Assembly (NCBI RefSeq): GCF_003205205.1
Contig: NZ_QJRL01000023.1
Coordinates: 26,257-90,256, forward strand
Length of the DNA stretch: 64,000 nucleotides
Direction: 5' to 3'
Source: Pseudomonas sp. LB-090624
GTDB taxonomy: Bacteria > Pseudomonadota > Gammaproteobacteria > Pseudomonadales > Pseudomonadaceae
Below are positions 1 through 9,005 of this stretch, one piece after another. The notes under the pieces were generated by a model that worked only from the letters and a program-made list of their open reading frames with translations, did not search any database and had not been told where the DNA came from. The translations under genes were made by a program, and so were the position numbers. Within the stretch, counting starts at the first letter, position 1, and each line of letters opens with the position of its first letter.

Positions 1-104
1 AACAGGTCCAACACCTGGCGGCGCGCGATCTCGATGCGCGCAGCCTCAGGTGGCAGTACTTCCTCGATGCCATCTGGCAGCAGCCAGCGGTCTACCGTTG
101 CCAT
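1..104 (-). CDS. hisZ: ATP phosphoribosyltransferase regulatory subunit HisZ (N-terminal fragment)
   Basis: Only the first 34 codons lie in the window; the gene runs off the left edge. The translated start ([19 protein letters not shown], then an Ala/Arg/Ile-rich helix) matches the opening of Pseudomonas HisZ, a class II histidyl-tRNA-synthetase paralogue without aminoacylation activity that pairs with short-form HisG in the first step of histidine biosynthesis. The ATG follows a GGGG-containing stretch. It lies downstream of hflC on the same strand but beyond a strong terminator, so it is probably transcribed separately. The identity rests on a short match and on synteny. Confidence 0.85.
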
Positions 105-284
105 TACGCCATTTCCCCTCTGGTCCGGGCGGCTAGCCAGCAGGCGAGCCGTCAGTAAAGCCGGTATCGCGCACAGCAGCGGGCAGCACTGATCCCAGCG
201 CAGCCACCGTACCCGATACCCTCGAATTGCCTTGCGAGCTGACCAAATCGTCAACTGGCGCTGTGCCAATCAACCTTGCAGACG

Positions 285-310
285 CAAAAAAGCCGGGAAA
301 TTTCCCGGCT
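285..310 (-). terminator. Rho-independent terminator of the hflKC transcription unit
   Basis: Read on the minus strand, a perfect 20-nt palindrome (AGCCGGGAAA / TTTCCCGGCT) is followed directly by a run of six T. It lies about 95 bases after the hflC stop, in the correct orientation to end transcripts coming from hfq-hflX-hflK-hflC. Confidence 0.85.
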
Positions 311-344
311 GCCTCATCATACACCCCTTTTCATTCAGGATGCA

Positions 345-375
345 CCCCGCCTGGTGTTTTAGCTGCCAGGCGGGG
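345..375 (-). repeat. Hairpin just downstream of hflC
   Basis: A 10-bp perfect stem (CCCCGCCTGG / CCAGGCGGGG) with an 11-nt loop lies 31 bases after the hflC stop. It has no T run, so it is more likely a 3'-end stabiliser or a first pause than a stand-alone terminator. The true terminator follows at 285-310. Confidence 0.55.
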
Positions 376-405
376 CGCCGCTGCTCGAAAATCAGGGCCT
401 GAGCA

Positions 406-1275
406 TCACGGCTTGCTCTTGTCCAGGAAGCGGAAGAACTCGTTCTTCGGGTCCAGGACCAGCACGTCGCTCTTGCTCGAGAAGCTCTCGCGGTACGCTT
501 GCAGGCTACGGTAGAACGCGTAGAAATCCGCGTCCTGGGTGTAAGCCTTAGCGTAGATGGCGGCCGCCTGGGCGTCACCGTCACCGCGGGTTTCTTCTGC
601 TTCACGATAAGCCTCGGCCAGCAGCACGCGGCGCTGACGGTCGGCATCGGCACGAATACCTTCAGCCAGCTCGTTACCCTTGGCACGGTGCTCGCGAGCT
701 TCACGCTCACGCTCGGTGCTCATACGGTCGAACACGCTGCGGTTGACTTCCTTCGGCAGGTCGATGGCCTTGACGCGCACATCGACCACTTCGATACCCA
801 GCTCTTTGTTGGCCATGCGGTTCAGCGATGCAGTGATGTCAGCCATCAGTGCATCACGCTCACCGGATACCACTTCGTGCAGGGTGCGTTTACCGAACTG
901 GTCACGCAGGCCGCTTTCCAGACGACGGGACAGGCGCTCGTCGGCGATCTGCTTCATGCCGGAGGTGGCGGTGTAGAAGCGCTCGGCATCCTTGACGCGC
1001 CACTTGGCGTAGGCGTCGACCATCACCGCTTTCTTCTCCAGGGTCAGGAACCGCTGGGTAGGGGCGTCGAGGGTCATGAGGCGGGCGTCGAACTTGCGCA
1101 CCTGGTTCACGTACGGGATCTTCACGTGCAGGCCTGGCTGGACATCCGCCTGGACCACCTTACCGAAACGCAGCATGACTGCACGCTCGGTCTGGGACAC
1201 GATGTAGAAGCTGTTCCAGGCCACGATGGCCAGGACCACGGCAGCGATCAGGGCGATCAGCGATCTATTGCTCAT
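406..1275 (-). CDS. hflC: HflC, SPFH-domain modulator of the FtsH protease
   Basis: The 289-residue protein has one N-terminal membrane anchor (about residues 5-24) and then an SPFH/prohibitin domain beginning near the YIVSQTERAVMLRFGKVV segment. A long charged helical region (about 180-250) is rich in Glu, Arg and Ala. With HflK it forms the large periplasmic-side cage around FtsH and limits degradation of membrane proteins. The start ATG overlaps the hflK stop codon by one base (TGATG), so translation of the two subunits is probably coupled. It is the last gene before a strong terminator. Confidence 0.97.
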   Translation of the reverse strand: MSNRSLIALIAAVVLAIVAWNSFYIVSQTERAVMLRFGKVVQADVQPGLHVKIPYVNQVRKFDARLMTLDAPTQRFLTLEKKAVMVDAYAKWRVKDAERFYTATSGMKQIADERLSRRLESGLRDQFGKRTLHEVVSGERDALMADITASLNRMANKELGIEVVDVRVKAIDLPKEVNRSVFDRMSTEREREAREHRAKGNELAEGIRADADRQRRVLLAEAYREAEETRGDGDAQAAAIYAKAYTQDADFYAFYRSLQAYRESFSSKSDVLVLDPKNEFFRFLDKSKP

Positions 1276-2456
1276 CAGCGGCTCTCCCTAGTACGCAGCT
1301 GCTGCTGTTGCTGTTGCAGGTCCTGCGCTGCACGCGCGGCCGCATCGTTGGCCGATGGCGACACAGTGGCAGCTGGCGCGGACGTGTTGCGACTGCCTTC
1401 GACCATCTTGTCCAGCGGCAGGTAGAGCAGGTTGTTCTGCCCGTCCTTGGTCGCCACCATGACTTTGCTCGAATTGCTGTAGACCTCTTGCATGGTCTCC
1501 AGGTACAGACGCTGACGGGTCACATCAGGTGCCTTGTGGTACTCGGTGACCAGCTTGCTGAAGCGGTCGGCCTCACCCTTGGCACGAGCGATGACTTCGT
1601 CGCGGTAACCGTTGGCGTCCTCGATGATGCGCTGGGCCTGACCACGGGCTTCCGGCACCACGCCATTGGCGTAGGACTCGGCCTGGTTGCGGGCACGCTG
1701 CTCGTCTTCGCGGGCACGGATCACGTCGTCGAAGGCTTCCTGCACTTCACGCGGGGCTGCCGCGCTCTGTACGTTGACCTGGGTAACGGTGATACCGGTA
1801 CGGTAGTTGTCGAGGAAGCGCTGCAGGCGTTCGCGGATATCCACGGCCATCTGCTCGCGGCCTTCGGTCAATACCTGGTCCATCGAGGTGGAACCCACCA
1901 CGTGGCGCAGGGCACTGTCGGTCGCGTGCTGCAGGCTGACCTCAGGCTGGTCGACGTTGAGCACGAAGTCCTGCAGGTTGCTGATCTTGTACTGGACGGT
2001 CAGCGGCACCTCGACGATGTTCTCGTCTTCGGTCAGCATCTGCCCCTGCTTGGTGTAGGCACGCTCGCGCGTGACGTTTTCCATGTACTTGCGATCGAGC
2101 GGCGGGAAGTAGATGTTCAGGCCGGGACCGACCGTCTCATAGTACTTGCCGAAGCGCAGCACCACGGCCTGCTCCTGCTCGTCGACCACGTACACGGCAC
2201 TGTACAGCCAGATGGCAGCCAGCACCGCCAGGCCTATGCCCAGCAGGCCAAGGCCACCGCCCTTGCCGACATTGCGGTCACCGCCGCCACGTTTCTTTTT
2301 ACCGCCGAACATGCCGTTCAGGCTGTCCTGCAGTTTGCGGAAGGCCTCGTCCAGATCCGGCGGACCTTTCTTGTCACCACCACCGCCACCGCCACCACGG
2401 CGGCCGCCCCAGGGATCCTGATTGTTCGAGTTGCCACCCGGCTCGTTCCAAGCCAT
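1275..2456 (-). CDS. hflK: HflK, SPFH-domain partner of HflC
   Basis: The 393-residue protein begins with a Gly/Asn/Arg-rich cytoplasmic segment including a run of seven Gly near residue 21. A membrane span follows at about 69-90, then an SPFH domain and a coiled region, ending in a Gln-rich tail. It forms the HflKC complex that regulates FtsH. The start used is the ATG before AWNEPGG, which has GGAGAG at good spacing; an upstream in-frame start 12 codons earlier lacks a ribosome site and family support. It is in the hfq-hflX-hflK-hflC operon, about 96 bases after hflX. Confidence 0.96.
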   Translation of the reverse strand: MAWNEPGGNSNNQDPWGGRRGGGGGGGDKKGPPDLDEAFRKLQDSLNGMFGGKKKRGGGDRNVGKGGGLGLLGIGLAVLAAIWLYSAVYVVDEQEQAVVLRFGKYYETVGPGLNIYFPPLDRKYMENVTRERAYTKQGQMLTEDENIVEVPLTVQYKISNLQDFVLNVDQPEVSLQHATDSALRHVVGSTSMDQVLTEGREQMAVDIRERLQRFLDNYRTGITVTQVNVQSAAAPREVQEAFDDVIRAREDEQRARNQAESYANGVVPEARGQAQRIIEDANGYRDEVIARAKGEADRFSKLVTEYHKAPDVTRQRLYLETMQEVYSNSSKVMVATKDGQNNLLYLPLDKMVEGSRNTSAPAATVSPSANDAAARAAQDLQQQQQQLRTRESR

Positions 2457-2552
2457 AGCGCTCTCCATCTGATAAAGCAAAGACGCGCCCACGGCGCGCC
2501 GTCCAATGCTACAGAATGCCTGTCACTGCTGCCCGGCGACCTCGACGGGCAT

Positions 2553-3854
2553 TTATTGCAAAGTGTGTTGCTCGACAAACACTTGCGGCTCCATGCCTTC
2601 GCGGCTGACCAGGCGATTCAGTTCGACCATGGGCAGTCGCACGCTCAGCAGGCTGCGCCCTTCTTCATCATGCTCTTCACTCTGCACCGCTCCCAGGGCA
2701 AAGAATTGCGCGCGCAAGCGGGCAAAACGCTGCTCCAGGCACAGGGTGCCGACAAACAGATCATCCCCCAGCAACTCGGCAATCGCCTGGCCAACCAGCT
2801 CCAGGCCACGCCCATCACGTGCCGATACCCAGACCCGTTCCGGCTTGCCATCGGCATTGCGCTGGATCTGCGGCTCGACATCTTCGAGCAGGTCGAGTTT
2901 GTTATACACCTCGAGGATCGGCAACCCTTCGGCACCAATCTCGCCCAATACCGCCAGCACTTGCTCGATCTGTTCCATGCGCTCTGGCTCATGGGCGTCG
3001 ATCACATGCAGCAGCAGATCGGAATTGCTCGACTCTTCGAGCGTAGCCCGAAATGCCTCGACCAGCTTGTGCGGCAGGTGGCGAATGAAGCCCACGGTGT
3101 CGGCCAGCACGATCGGCCCCAGGTCGTTGAGCTCAAGCCGGCGCAGGGTCGGGTCGAGGGTGGCGAACAGCTGGTCCGCGGCGTATACCTCGGATTGGGT
3201 CAACGCGTTGAACAACGTGGATTTGCCGGCGTTGGTATAACCTACCAGCGACACCGAAGGGATATCCGCGCGTTTGCGCCCGCGACGCGCCTGCTCGCGC
3301 TGGCTGCGCACCTTCTCCAGGCGCGATTTGATCTGGCGAATGCGCACTCGCAACAGGCGGCGGTCGGTTTCCAGCTGAGTTTCACCCGGACCGCGCAGGC
3401 CGATACCACCTTTCTGGCGTTCAAGGTGAGTCCAGCCGCGCACAAGCCGCGTGCTCATGTGCTCCAGCTGGGCCAGTTCGACCTGCAGCTTGCCTTCATG
3501 GGTACGCGCCCGTTGGGCGAAAATATCGAGGATCAGCCCGGTACGGTCGAGCACACGGCACTCGAACACACGTTCAAGGTTGCGCTCCTGACTGGGCGTG
3601 AGGGTGTGATTGAAAATCACCAGGTCTACCTGTTCGGCATGGACCAGGTCGTGCAGCTCTTCGACCTTGCCACTGCCAATCAGGTATTTGGCGGAAGGCT
3701 GATGCCTTGACACCGTGACCAGAGAGACGATGTCGGCACCGGCCGACAATGCCAGTTCCTGAAACTCCTGCGGGTCTTCGCGCGCCTCAGGGTTCTGACC
3801 TTCCAAGTGAACGAGCAACGCCCGCTCACCACCACCGTGGCGCTCAAAGAACAA
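2553..3854 (-). CDS. hflX: GTPase HflX, ribosome-splitting factor
   Basis: The 433-residue protein has the HflX N-terminal domain, a helical linker, and a G domain with G1 GYTNAGKS (205-212), G3 DTVGF and G4 NKLD. The family binds 50S and 70S particles and splits stalled ribosomes, for instance after heat stress. The start appears to be TTG, preceded at six bases by AGGAG. No in-frame ATG nearby would keep the conserved FFERHGGG opening. It lies 12 bases downstream of hfq in the same operon. Confidence 0.96.
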   Translation of the reverse strand: MFFERHGGGERALLVHLEGQNPEAREDPQEFQELALSAGADIVSLVTVSRHQPSAKYLIGSGKVEELHDLVHAEQVDLVIFNHTLTPSQERNLERVFECRVLDRTGLILDIFAQRARTHEGKLQVELAQLEHMSTRLVRGWTHLERQKGGIGLRGPGETQLETDRRLLRVRIRQIKSRLEKVRSQREQARRGRKRADIPSVSLVGYTNAGKSTLFNALTQSEVYAADQLFATLDPTLRRLELNDLGPIVLADTVGFIRHLPHKLVEAFRATLEESSNSDLLLHVIDAHEPERMEQIEQVLAVLGEIGAEGLPILEVYNKLDLLEDVEPQIQRNADGKPERVWVSARDGRGLELVGQAIAELLGDDLFVGTLCLEQRFARLRAQFFALGAVQSEEHDEEGRSLLSVRLPMVELNRLVSREGMEPQVFVEQHTLQ

Positions 3855-3866
3855 TGCAGGCTCCTA

Positions 3867-4127
3867 TCAGGCGTTGCCTGGCTCGCTGTCGCCGTGCTCG
3901 CCGTCGGTCGGGCTTGGCAGGCGGACCGGACGGGCCGGAACGACGGTCGAAATGGCGTGCTTGTAGACCATCTGGCTGACAGTGTTCTTCAGCAGTACCA
4001 CGAACTGGTCGAACGATTCGATCGAACCCTGCAGCTTGATACCGTTGACCAGGTAGATGGAAACCGGGACCTTTTCTTTTCTCAAGGTGTTCAAGTAAGG
4101 GTCTTGTAGCGAATGCCCTTTTGACAT
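3867..4127 (-). CDS. hfq: RNA chaperone Hfq
   Basis: This is an 86-residue Sm-like protein with a SKGHSLQDPYLNTLRKE N-terminus, a conserved Sm1/Sm2 core ending in YKHAIS, and the short acidic C-tail usual in Pseudomonas. It forms a hexameric ring for sRNA-mRNA pairing and, with Crc, for translational repression of catabolic mRNAs. The ATG chosen has AGGAG nearby; another start three codons upstream is not needed. The 94-base gap to miaA is very AT-rich (about 4140-4180), unlike its surroundings, and probably holds a promoter or U-rich leader for hfq. Confidence 0.98.
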   Translation of the reverse strand: MSKGHSLQDPYLNTLRKEKVPVSIYLVNGIKLQGSIESFDQFVVLLKNTVSQMVYKHAISTVVPARPVRLPSPTDGEHGDSEPGNA

Positions 4128-4221
4128 ATGCCGCACTCCTGTAAGGATAAATAATAGAAAATCAATAAAATCGATATATTAGGCCGCCCCTTCGCAAGAA
4201 TAGACGGCAATCAGCAGGGAC

Positions 4222-5193
4222 TCAGCTCAATATGGAGACGGCCCCAAGGTATTTCAAGGTGCGGGACAGATTGTCGCAGGCCAGGCTGTCAAGCCAGTGT
4301 ACGTCAGGCCAGCCACGCAACCAGGTGAACTGCCGCTTGGCCAGCTGCCTGGTAGCAATGATACCGCGTTCACGCATCTCATTCTCAGTCAGCTTGCCGT
4401 CCAGGTAATCCCAGACTTGCCGATAACCCACTGCCCGTATAGACGGCAGCCCGGCGTGCAAGTCACTTCTGGCTCGCAGCGATCGGACCTCGTCAACGAA
4501 GCCCTGTTCCAGCATCTGCGAAAATCGTAACGCAATTCGCTGATGCAAAATGTGACGATCTGTAGGAGCAATCGCCAAACTGGCGACAGTATAGGGCAAA
4601 TGCCCGTCAGCGCCTGCGTCTGCGCCGCGACTTTCCGCGAATTGACGTTGGCGATGTGCCGTCATGCTCTGGCCGCTCACCCGGTAAACCTCCAGCGCCC
4701 GGATAAGCCGCTGCGGGTCGTTGGGGTGAATGCGCGCCGCCGACTCCGGGTCGACCTCGGCCAGCTGGCGGTGCAGCTCGGCCAGGCCCAACGCTTCGGC
4801 TTGGGCTTCCAGCTCGGCGCGTACCGTGGCATCGGCCGCCGGCATGTCGGCCAGGCCATCGATCAACGCCTTGTAATAGAGCATGGTGCCACCGACCAGC
4901 AGCGGGATCTTGCCGCGCGCAGTGATCTCGGCCATGGCCTCGAGGGCGTCGGCGCGAAACTGCGCGGCCGAGTAGCTCTCGGCCGGGTCACGGATGTCGA
5001 TCAACCGGTGCGGGTGGGCGGCGAGGATTTCTTTCGAGGGCTTGGCCGAACCGATGTCCATGCCACGGTAGACCAGCGCCGAATCGACACTGATCAGCTC
5101 ACACGGCAGCACTTTGGTCAGTTCGATGGCCAGATCGGTCTTGCCGGCCGCCGTCGGGCCCATCAGGAATATTGCAGGGGGCTTGCCGCTCAT
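4222..5193 (-). CDS. miaA: tRNA dimethylallyltransferase MiaA
   Basis: The 323-residue protein opens SGKPPAIFLMGPTAAGKT, a P-loop at about residues 11-18. It also has the IPP-transferase signatures DSALVYRGMDIGSAKP and LVGGTMLYYKAL. It isopentenylates A37 of tRNAs reading UNN codons, which affects decoding and reading-frame maintenance. The start codon lies one base from the mutL stop, so the two are cotranscribed. A longer reading frame extending into mutL was rejected because the added 40 residues do not resemble the family. Confidence 0.97.
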   Translation of the reverse strand: MSGKPPAIFLMGPTAAGKTDLAIELTKVLPCELISVDSALVYRGMDIGSAKPSKEILAAHPHRLIDIRDPAESYSAAQFRADALEAMAEITARGKIPLLVGGTMLYYKALIDGLADMPAADATVRAELEAQAEALGLAELHRQLAEVDPESAARIHPNDPQRLIRALEVYRVSGQSMTAHRQRQFAESRGADAGADGHLPYTVASLAIAPTDRHILHQRIALRFSQMLEQGFVDEVRSLRARSDLHAGLPSIRAVGYRQVWDYLDGKLTENEMRERGIIATRQLAKRQFTWLRGWPDVHWLDSLACDNLSRTLKYLGAVSILS

Positions 5194-5194
5194 T

Positions 5195-7093
5195 TCATCG
5201 ACCGCGCAGGAAGAGTTTGTCCAGGTCGTCCAGGCCCATCTGGGTCCAGGTAGGCCGGCCATGGTTGCACTGGCCGCTGCGTTCGGTGTTTTCCATGTCA
5301 CGCAGCAGGGCATTCATCTCGGGAATGGCCAGGCGCCGGTTGGCGCGCACTGCGCCGTGACAGGCCATGGTACCGAGCAGTTCGTTGAGGTGCGCCTGGA
5401 TACGATCGCTGGTGCCGTATTCCATCAGATCGGCAAGCACGTCCTGCACCAGGCGGTTGGCCTCGGCCTGCTTGAGCAAGGCCGGAATCTGGCGGATCGC
5501 CAAGGTTTCCGGGCCCAGGCGCTGCAATTCGAAACCCAGGCGCTGGAACCATTGCGCGTGCTCCTCGGCACAGTCGGCCTCACGCTGGCTGAGGGCGAGG
5601 GTTTCCGGCACCAGCAACGGCTGGCCGCTGAGGCCTTCGCTGGCCATCGCCACCTTCAGGCGCTCGTACATGATCCGCTCGTGGGCGGCGTGCATGTCAA
5701 CCAGCACCAGGCCAACGGCGTTCTCGGCGAGGATGTAGATGCCCTTGAGCTGCGCCAGCGCGTAGCCCAGCGGGGGAATATCACCCTGGCTTTCGGGTAA
5801 GGCCGTCCCCGAGCCCGCAGTATTCTCCAGCGGCTTGTAAAATTCGCGATACACCGCCTGCGTCTCGGCGACAGGCAACGGCTGCGAAGGGCGTGGGGTG
5901 TACTGGTACTGGTAACCGGCACCGCTTCCGCCATTGGAGATCGTATGCTGCGGCGCCTGTGGTCGTTCAAGCACAGGTGAGGCCAGGCGCATTTCACCCT
6001 GGGGCCCGAACTCCCCGGCCTGCTGGCCGGTGGGGCGCACCAGTTCAGGCACGGCAGCGGGCGCTGCGAGTTGGTCCTCCGGGCGGACATCGGCCAAGGC
6101 ACGGTGCAAGGTGCCGTAGAGGAAGTCGTGCACCGAGCGCCCTTCGCGGAAGCGCACTTCATGCTTGGTGGGGTGCACGTTGACATCCACGCCGTTGGGC
6201 TCGAGCTCCAGGAACAGCACGAAAGTCGGGTGCCGGCCATTGAACAGCACGTCTCGGTAAGCTTGGCGCACGGCGTGGGCGACCAGCTTGTCGCGCACCG
6301 CTCGGCCGTTGACGAAGAAGTACTGCAGGTCGGCCTGGCTGCGCGAGAAAGTTGGCAGACCGACCCAGCCCCACAGGCGCAGGCCGTTGCGCTCGACGTC
6401 GATCGGCAGCGCCTGCTCCATGAAGCCTGGGCCGCAGATGGCGCCCACCCGCCGCGCACGCGCCACTTCATCATGGGCTTCGTGCAGGCTGAGAATGCTT
6501 TTGCCGTTGTGGCGCAGGTGGAAGCCCACATCGAAACGCGCCAGCGCCAACCGACGGATCACTTCCTGCAGGTGATCGAACTCGGTTTTCTCGGCCTTGA
6601 GGAATTTGCGGCGCGCCGGGGTATTGAAGAACAGATCGCGGACTTCCACCGAGGTGCCGACGGGGTGCGCCGCCGGCTGCACCCGCGGCAGCATGTCACG
6701 GCCTTCAGTTTCTACCTGCCAGGCCTCTGTAGCACTCGCGGTGCGCGACGTCAGGGTCAGGCGCGCCACCGAGCTGATCGAGGCCAAGGCCTCGCCTCGG
6801 AAGCCTAGGCTCAACACGCCTTCAAGGTCTTCCAGCTCGCGGATCTTGCTGGTGGCGTGACGGGCCAGGGCCAATGGCAGGTCGTCCGCGGAAATACCGC
6901 TGCCGTCGTCGCGCACTTTCAGCAGCTTGACGCCGCCCTGCTCCACTTCCACATCGATGCGCCGGGCGCCGGAGTCCAAGCTGTTTTCCAGCAGCTCCTT
7001 GGCCACCGAAGCCGGCCGCTCGACAACCTCGCCAGCGGCAATCTGGTTGGCCAGCCGCGGGCTAAGCAGCTGGATGCGCGAACCGCCACTCAT
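5195..7093 (-). CDS. mutL: DNA mismatch repair protein MutL
   Basis: The 632-residue protein has the N-terminal GHKL ATPase motifs ENSLDSG, DDGSGI and GFRGEAL. A variable linker (about 340-430) leads to a C-terminal dimerisation domain. That domain contains DMHAAHERIMYE, the D[MQ]HA-x2-E-x4-E endonuclease signature, and an ACHGAVRA segment. This suits species lacking MutH, where MutL itself nicks the daughter strand. The start overlaps the amiB stop by four bases (ATGA). Confidence 0.98.
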   Translation of the reverse strand: MSGGSRIQLLSPRLANQIAAGEVVERPASVAKELLENSLDSGARRIDVEVEQGGVKLLKVRDDGSGISADDLPLALARHATSKIRELEDLEGVLSLGFRGEALASISSVARLTLTSRTASATEAWQVETEGRDMLPRVQPAAHPVGTSVEVRDLFFNTPARRKFLKAEKTEFDHLQEVIRRLALARFDVGFHLRHNGKSILSLHEAHDEVARARRVGAICGPGFMEQALPIDVERNGLRLWGWVGLPTFSRSQADLQYFFVNGRAVRDKLVAHAVRQAYRDVLFNGRHPTFVLFLELEPNGVDVNVHPTKHEVRFREGRSVHDFLYGTLHRALADVRPEDQLAAPAAVPELVRPTGQQAGEFGPQGEMRLASPVLERPQAPQHTISNGGSGAGYQYQYTPRPSQPLPVAETQAVYREFYKPLENTAGSGTALPESQGDIPPLGYALAQLKGIYILAENAVGLVLVDMHAAHERIMYERLKVAMASEGLSGQPLLVPETLALSQREADCAEEHAQWFQRLGFELQRLGPETLAIRQIPALLKQAEANRLVQDVLADLMEYGTSDRIQAHLNELLGTMACHGAVRANRRLAIPEMNALLRDMENTERSGQCNHGRPTWTQMGLDDLDKLFLRGR

Positions 7094-8520
7094 TGCGAGG
7101 CCAGTGTGGTGGCAGGGATGTCGAGGCGTTGGCCTACCTTCAGCTCATCGGTCTTGAGGCTGTTGCTGCTGCGCAGGCTGGCCACGCTGACCTGGTAGCG
7201 CACCGCGAGCATCGCCAGGGTTTCGCCTGGGCGCACGGTGTGCTCGCGCGGGCCGGCGGCGATCTTGCCGGTGTCCCGCAGCCAGGCGATATAGGTGCCA
7301 GGCGGCGGATTCTGCTGGAAGTACTGGCGCACGCCGGTGTGGATCGAACGCGCCAAGGCCTGCTGGTGGCTGGCAGTGGCCAGTTTGGCAGCTTCGTTGT
7401 TGTTTGAGATGAACCCGGTTTCAACGAGGATCGATGGAATATCCGGCGACTTCAGCACCATGAAGCCTGCTTGCTCCACCCGCTGCTTGTGCAGCGAGGT
7501 GATGCGGCCCATATTGCCCAGTACCTTTTGCCCGACATTCAGGCTGGAGCTGAGCGTGGCCGTCATCGACAGGTCGAGCAGCACACCGGCCAGCATGCGG
7601 TCCTTGTCGTCGAGGCTGACGTTACCGGCCCCCCCGATCAGGTCGGAGCGGTTTTCCGTGTCGGCCAGCCAACGTGCGGTCTCGGAGGTGGCACCGCGGT
7701 CAGACAAGGCGAATACCGAGGCACCGAAGGCAGCGCGCGACGGCGCGGCGTCGGCGTGAATCGAGATGAACAGGTCGGCGCCCTTCTTGCGGGCGATTTC
7801 CGTGCGCTTGCGCAGCGGAATGAAGTAGTCGCCGGTACGCGTCAACTCGGCACGGAAGCCTTTTTCGGTATTCAGCTGGCGCTGCAGTTCCTTGGCGATC
7901 TGCAGCACGATGTCTTTTTCGTGCTGGCCACGCGAGCCCGAGGCGCCAGGGTCTTCGCCGCCGTGACCGGCGTCGATGGCAACCACGATGTCACGCTTGC
8001 CGCTGGGTACGGGTGGCAGCTTGATGGCGGGCTGGGCCGGGCTCACTGGCACCGCTGGCGTGGTCGCAGGCGTCTGCACCGGGGCCGGCGCCGGGGTTGG
8101 CGCGCTGGCCGCGATCGCATCGGCTTCCTGGTCGTACAGGTCAACCACCAAGCGGTTGCCGTACTGGGCATTGGGCGCCAGGGTAAAGCTTTTCGGGGTA
8201 ACCGACTTTTTCAGGTCGACCACCACGCGCAAATCGGTCGGGGTACGCTGGGCCGAACGCACACTGCTGATCGGCGTATTGGAGGTCGCCACGTTCAACG
8301 GCGCGGCCAGGGTCGCCCCATTGATGTCGATGACCAGGCGATCAGGCGCACTCAGGGTGAAGACGCTGTGCTGCACGGGGCCAGACAGGTCGAAGACCAG
8401 CCGCGTGTTGTCTGGCGCGCGCCACAGGCGCATGCTCTTGACTTGAGTGACGGCCAGAGCGTCAACGGTCACCGTTGTCAGCAGCAGCCCAACGATGGCG
8501 ACCAGCGCGCGTATGCGCAT
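7090..8520 (-). CDS. amiB: N-acetylmuramoyl-L-alanine amidase (AmiB/AmiC type)
   Basis: The 476-residue exported protein has a signal peptide (about 1-24), an AMIN domain (about 25-135) for septal targeting, and a Pro/Ala-rich linker (about 145-180). An Amidase_3 catalytic domain starts at VVAIDAGHGGEDPGA, with the zinc-ligand His and the later Glu in the SILVETGF segment. A C-terminal LysM module binds peptidoglycan. It cleaves the amide between MurNAc and the stem peptide during daughter-cell separation. It sits between tsaE and mutL in the minus-strand cluster and overlaps mutL. Confidence 0.95.
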   Translation of the reverse strand: MRIRALVAIVGLLLTTVTVDALAVTQVKSMRLWRAPDNTRLVFDLSGPVQHSVFTLSAPDRLVIDINGATLAAPLNVATSNTPISSVRSAQRTPTDLRVVVDLKKSVTPKSFTLAPNAQYGNRLVVDLYDQEADAIAASAPTPAPAPVQTPATTPAVPVSPAQPAIKLPPVPSGKRDIVVAIDAGHGGEDPGASGSRGQHEKDIVLQIAKELQRQLNTEKGFRAELTRTGDYFIPLRKRTEIARKKGADLFISIHADAAPSRAAFGASVFALSDRGATSETARWLADTENRSDLIGGAGNVSLDDKDRMLAGVLLDLSMTATLSSSLNVGQKVLGNMGRITSLHKQRVEQAGFMVLKSPDIPSILVETGFISNNNEAAKLATASHQQALARSIHTGVRQYFQQNPPPGTYIAWLRDTGKIAAGPREHTVRPGETLAMLAVRYQVSVASLRSSNSLKTDELKVGQRLDIPATTLASQ

Positions 8521-8531
8521 ACCTACCCCAC

Positions 8532-9005
8532 TTACTGTTTATAGTGTTCGGCCAGTGCCACGCACCAGGCCTCGCCGCGAGCCCCCTGCGGCGAAAGGAT
8601 CAGCGAGCGTCCGCCCGCTTGGGGGCTTATGGTAATGGTCAGGTCAGGCTTTGGCAAAACGCCCGCACCCTTTTGTGGCCATTCGAACAGGCACAGCGGG
8701 TCGCCTTCGAAATAGTCACGAATGCCCATGAACTCCAGCTCCTCCGGATCGACCAGGCGATACAGGTCGAAGTGAAAAGCTCGGACCTCGCCGATCTCGT
8801 AGGGTTCGACCACGGTGAAGGTTGGGCTTTTCACTGCACCAGTATGGCCCAGGCCGCGGATCAGGCCACGCGACAGGGTGGTTTTGCCCGCCCCCAGGTC
8901 GCCCTCGAGGAAAATAACGCCGCGACCACCGGTCACCTCGGCCATCTTCGCACCAAAGTCGACCGTGGCCGCTTCATCGGCCAGAAACAGATTTAAGCCA
9001 GACAC
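8532..9005 (-). CDS. tsaE: tRNA threonylcarbamoyladenosine biosynthesis ATPase TsaE
   Basis: The 157-residue P-loop protein has Walker A GDLGAGKTT (about residues 36-44) and FHFDLYRL, and ends near the usual family length. It supports TsaB-TsaD in making t6A37 on ANN-decoding tRNAs. The start is GTG, inside the 3' end of nnrD (13-base overlap), so expression is probably coupled to nnrD. Confidence 0.96.
   Translation of the reverse strand: MSGLNLFLADEAATVDFGAKMAEVTGGRGVIFLEGDLGAGKTTLSRGLIRGLGHTGAVKSPTFTVVEPYEIGEVRAFHFDLYRLVDPEELEFMGIRDYFEGDPLCLFEWPQKGAGVLPKPDLTITISPQAGGRSLILSPQGARGEAWCVALAEHYKQ

Larger units (their letters stand above)
105..405. other. Intergenic region between hflC and hisZ
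   Basis: This 301-base stretch carries two hairpins (listed separately) next to hflC and about 180 bases of leader in front of hisZ. No convincing protein is encoded. The small DUF2065 (YjeT-type) gene found between hflC and hisZ in some pseudomonads is not visible here. A hisZ promoter probably lies between about 110 and 280, but no clear -35/-10 pair was found. Confidence 0.6.

Noticed and set aside
133..324. 63-codon frame between hflC and hisZ
   Set aside because: It runs through the hflKC terminator palindrome and does not resemble the DUF2065 protein sometimes found here.
1308..3710. 800-codon open frame antisense to hflK and hflX
   Set aside because: It spans two confirmed genes on the opposite strand and has shadow composition.
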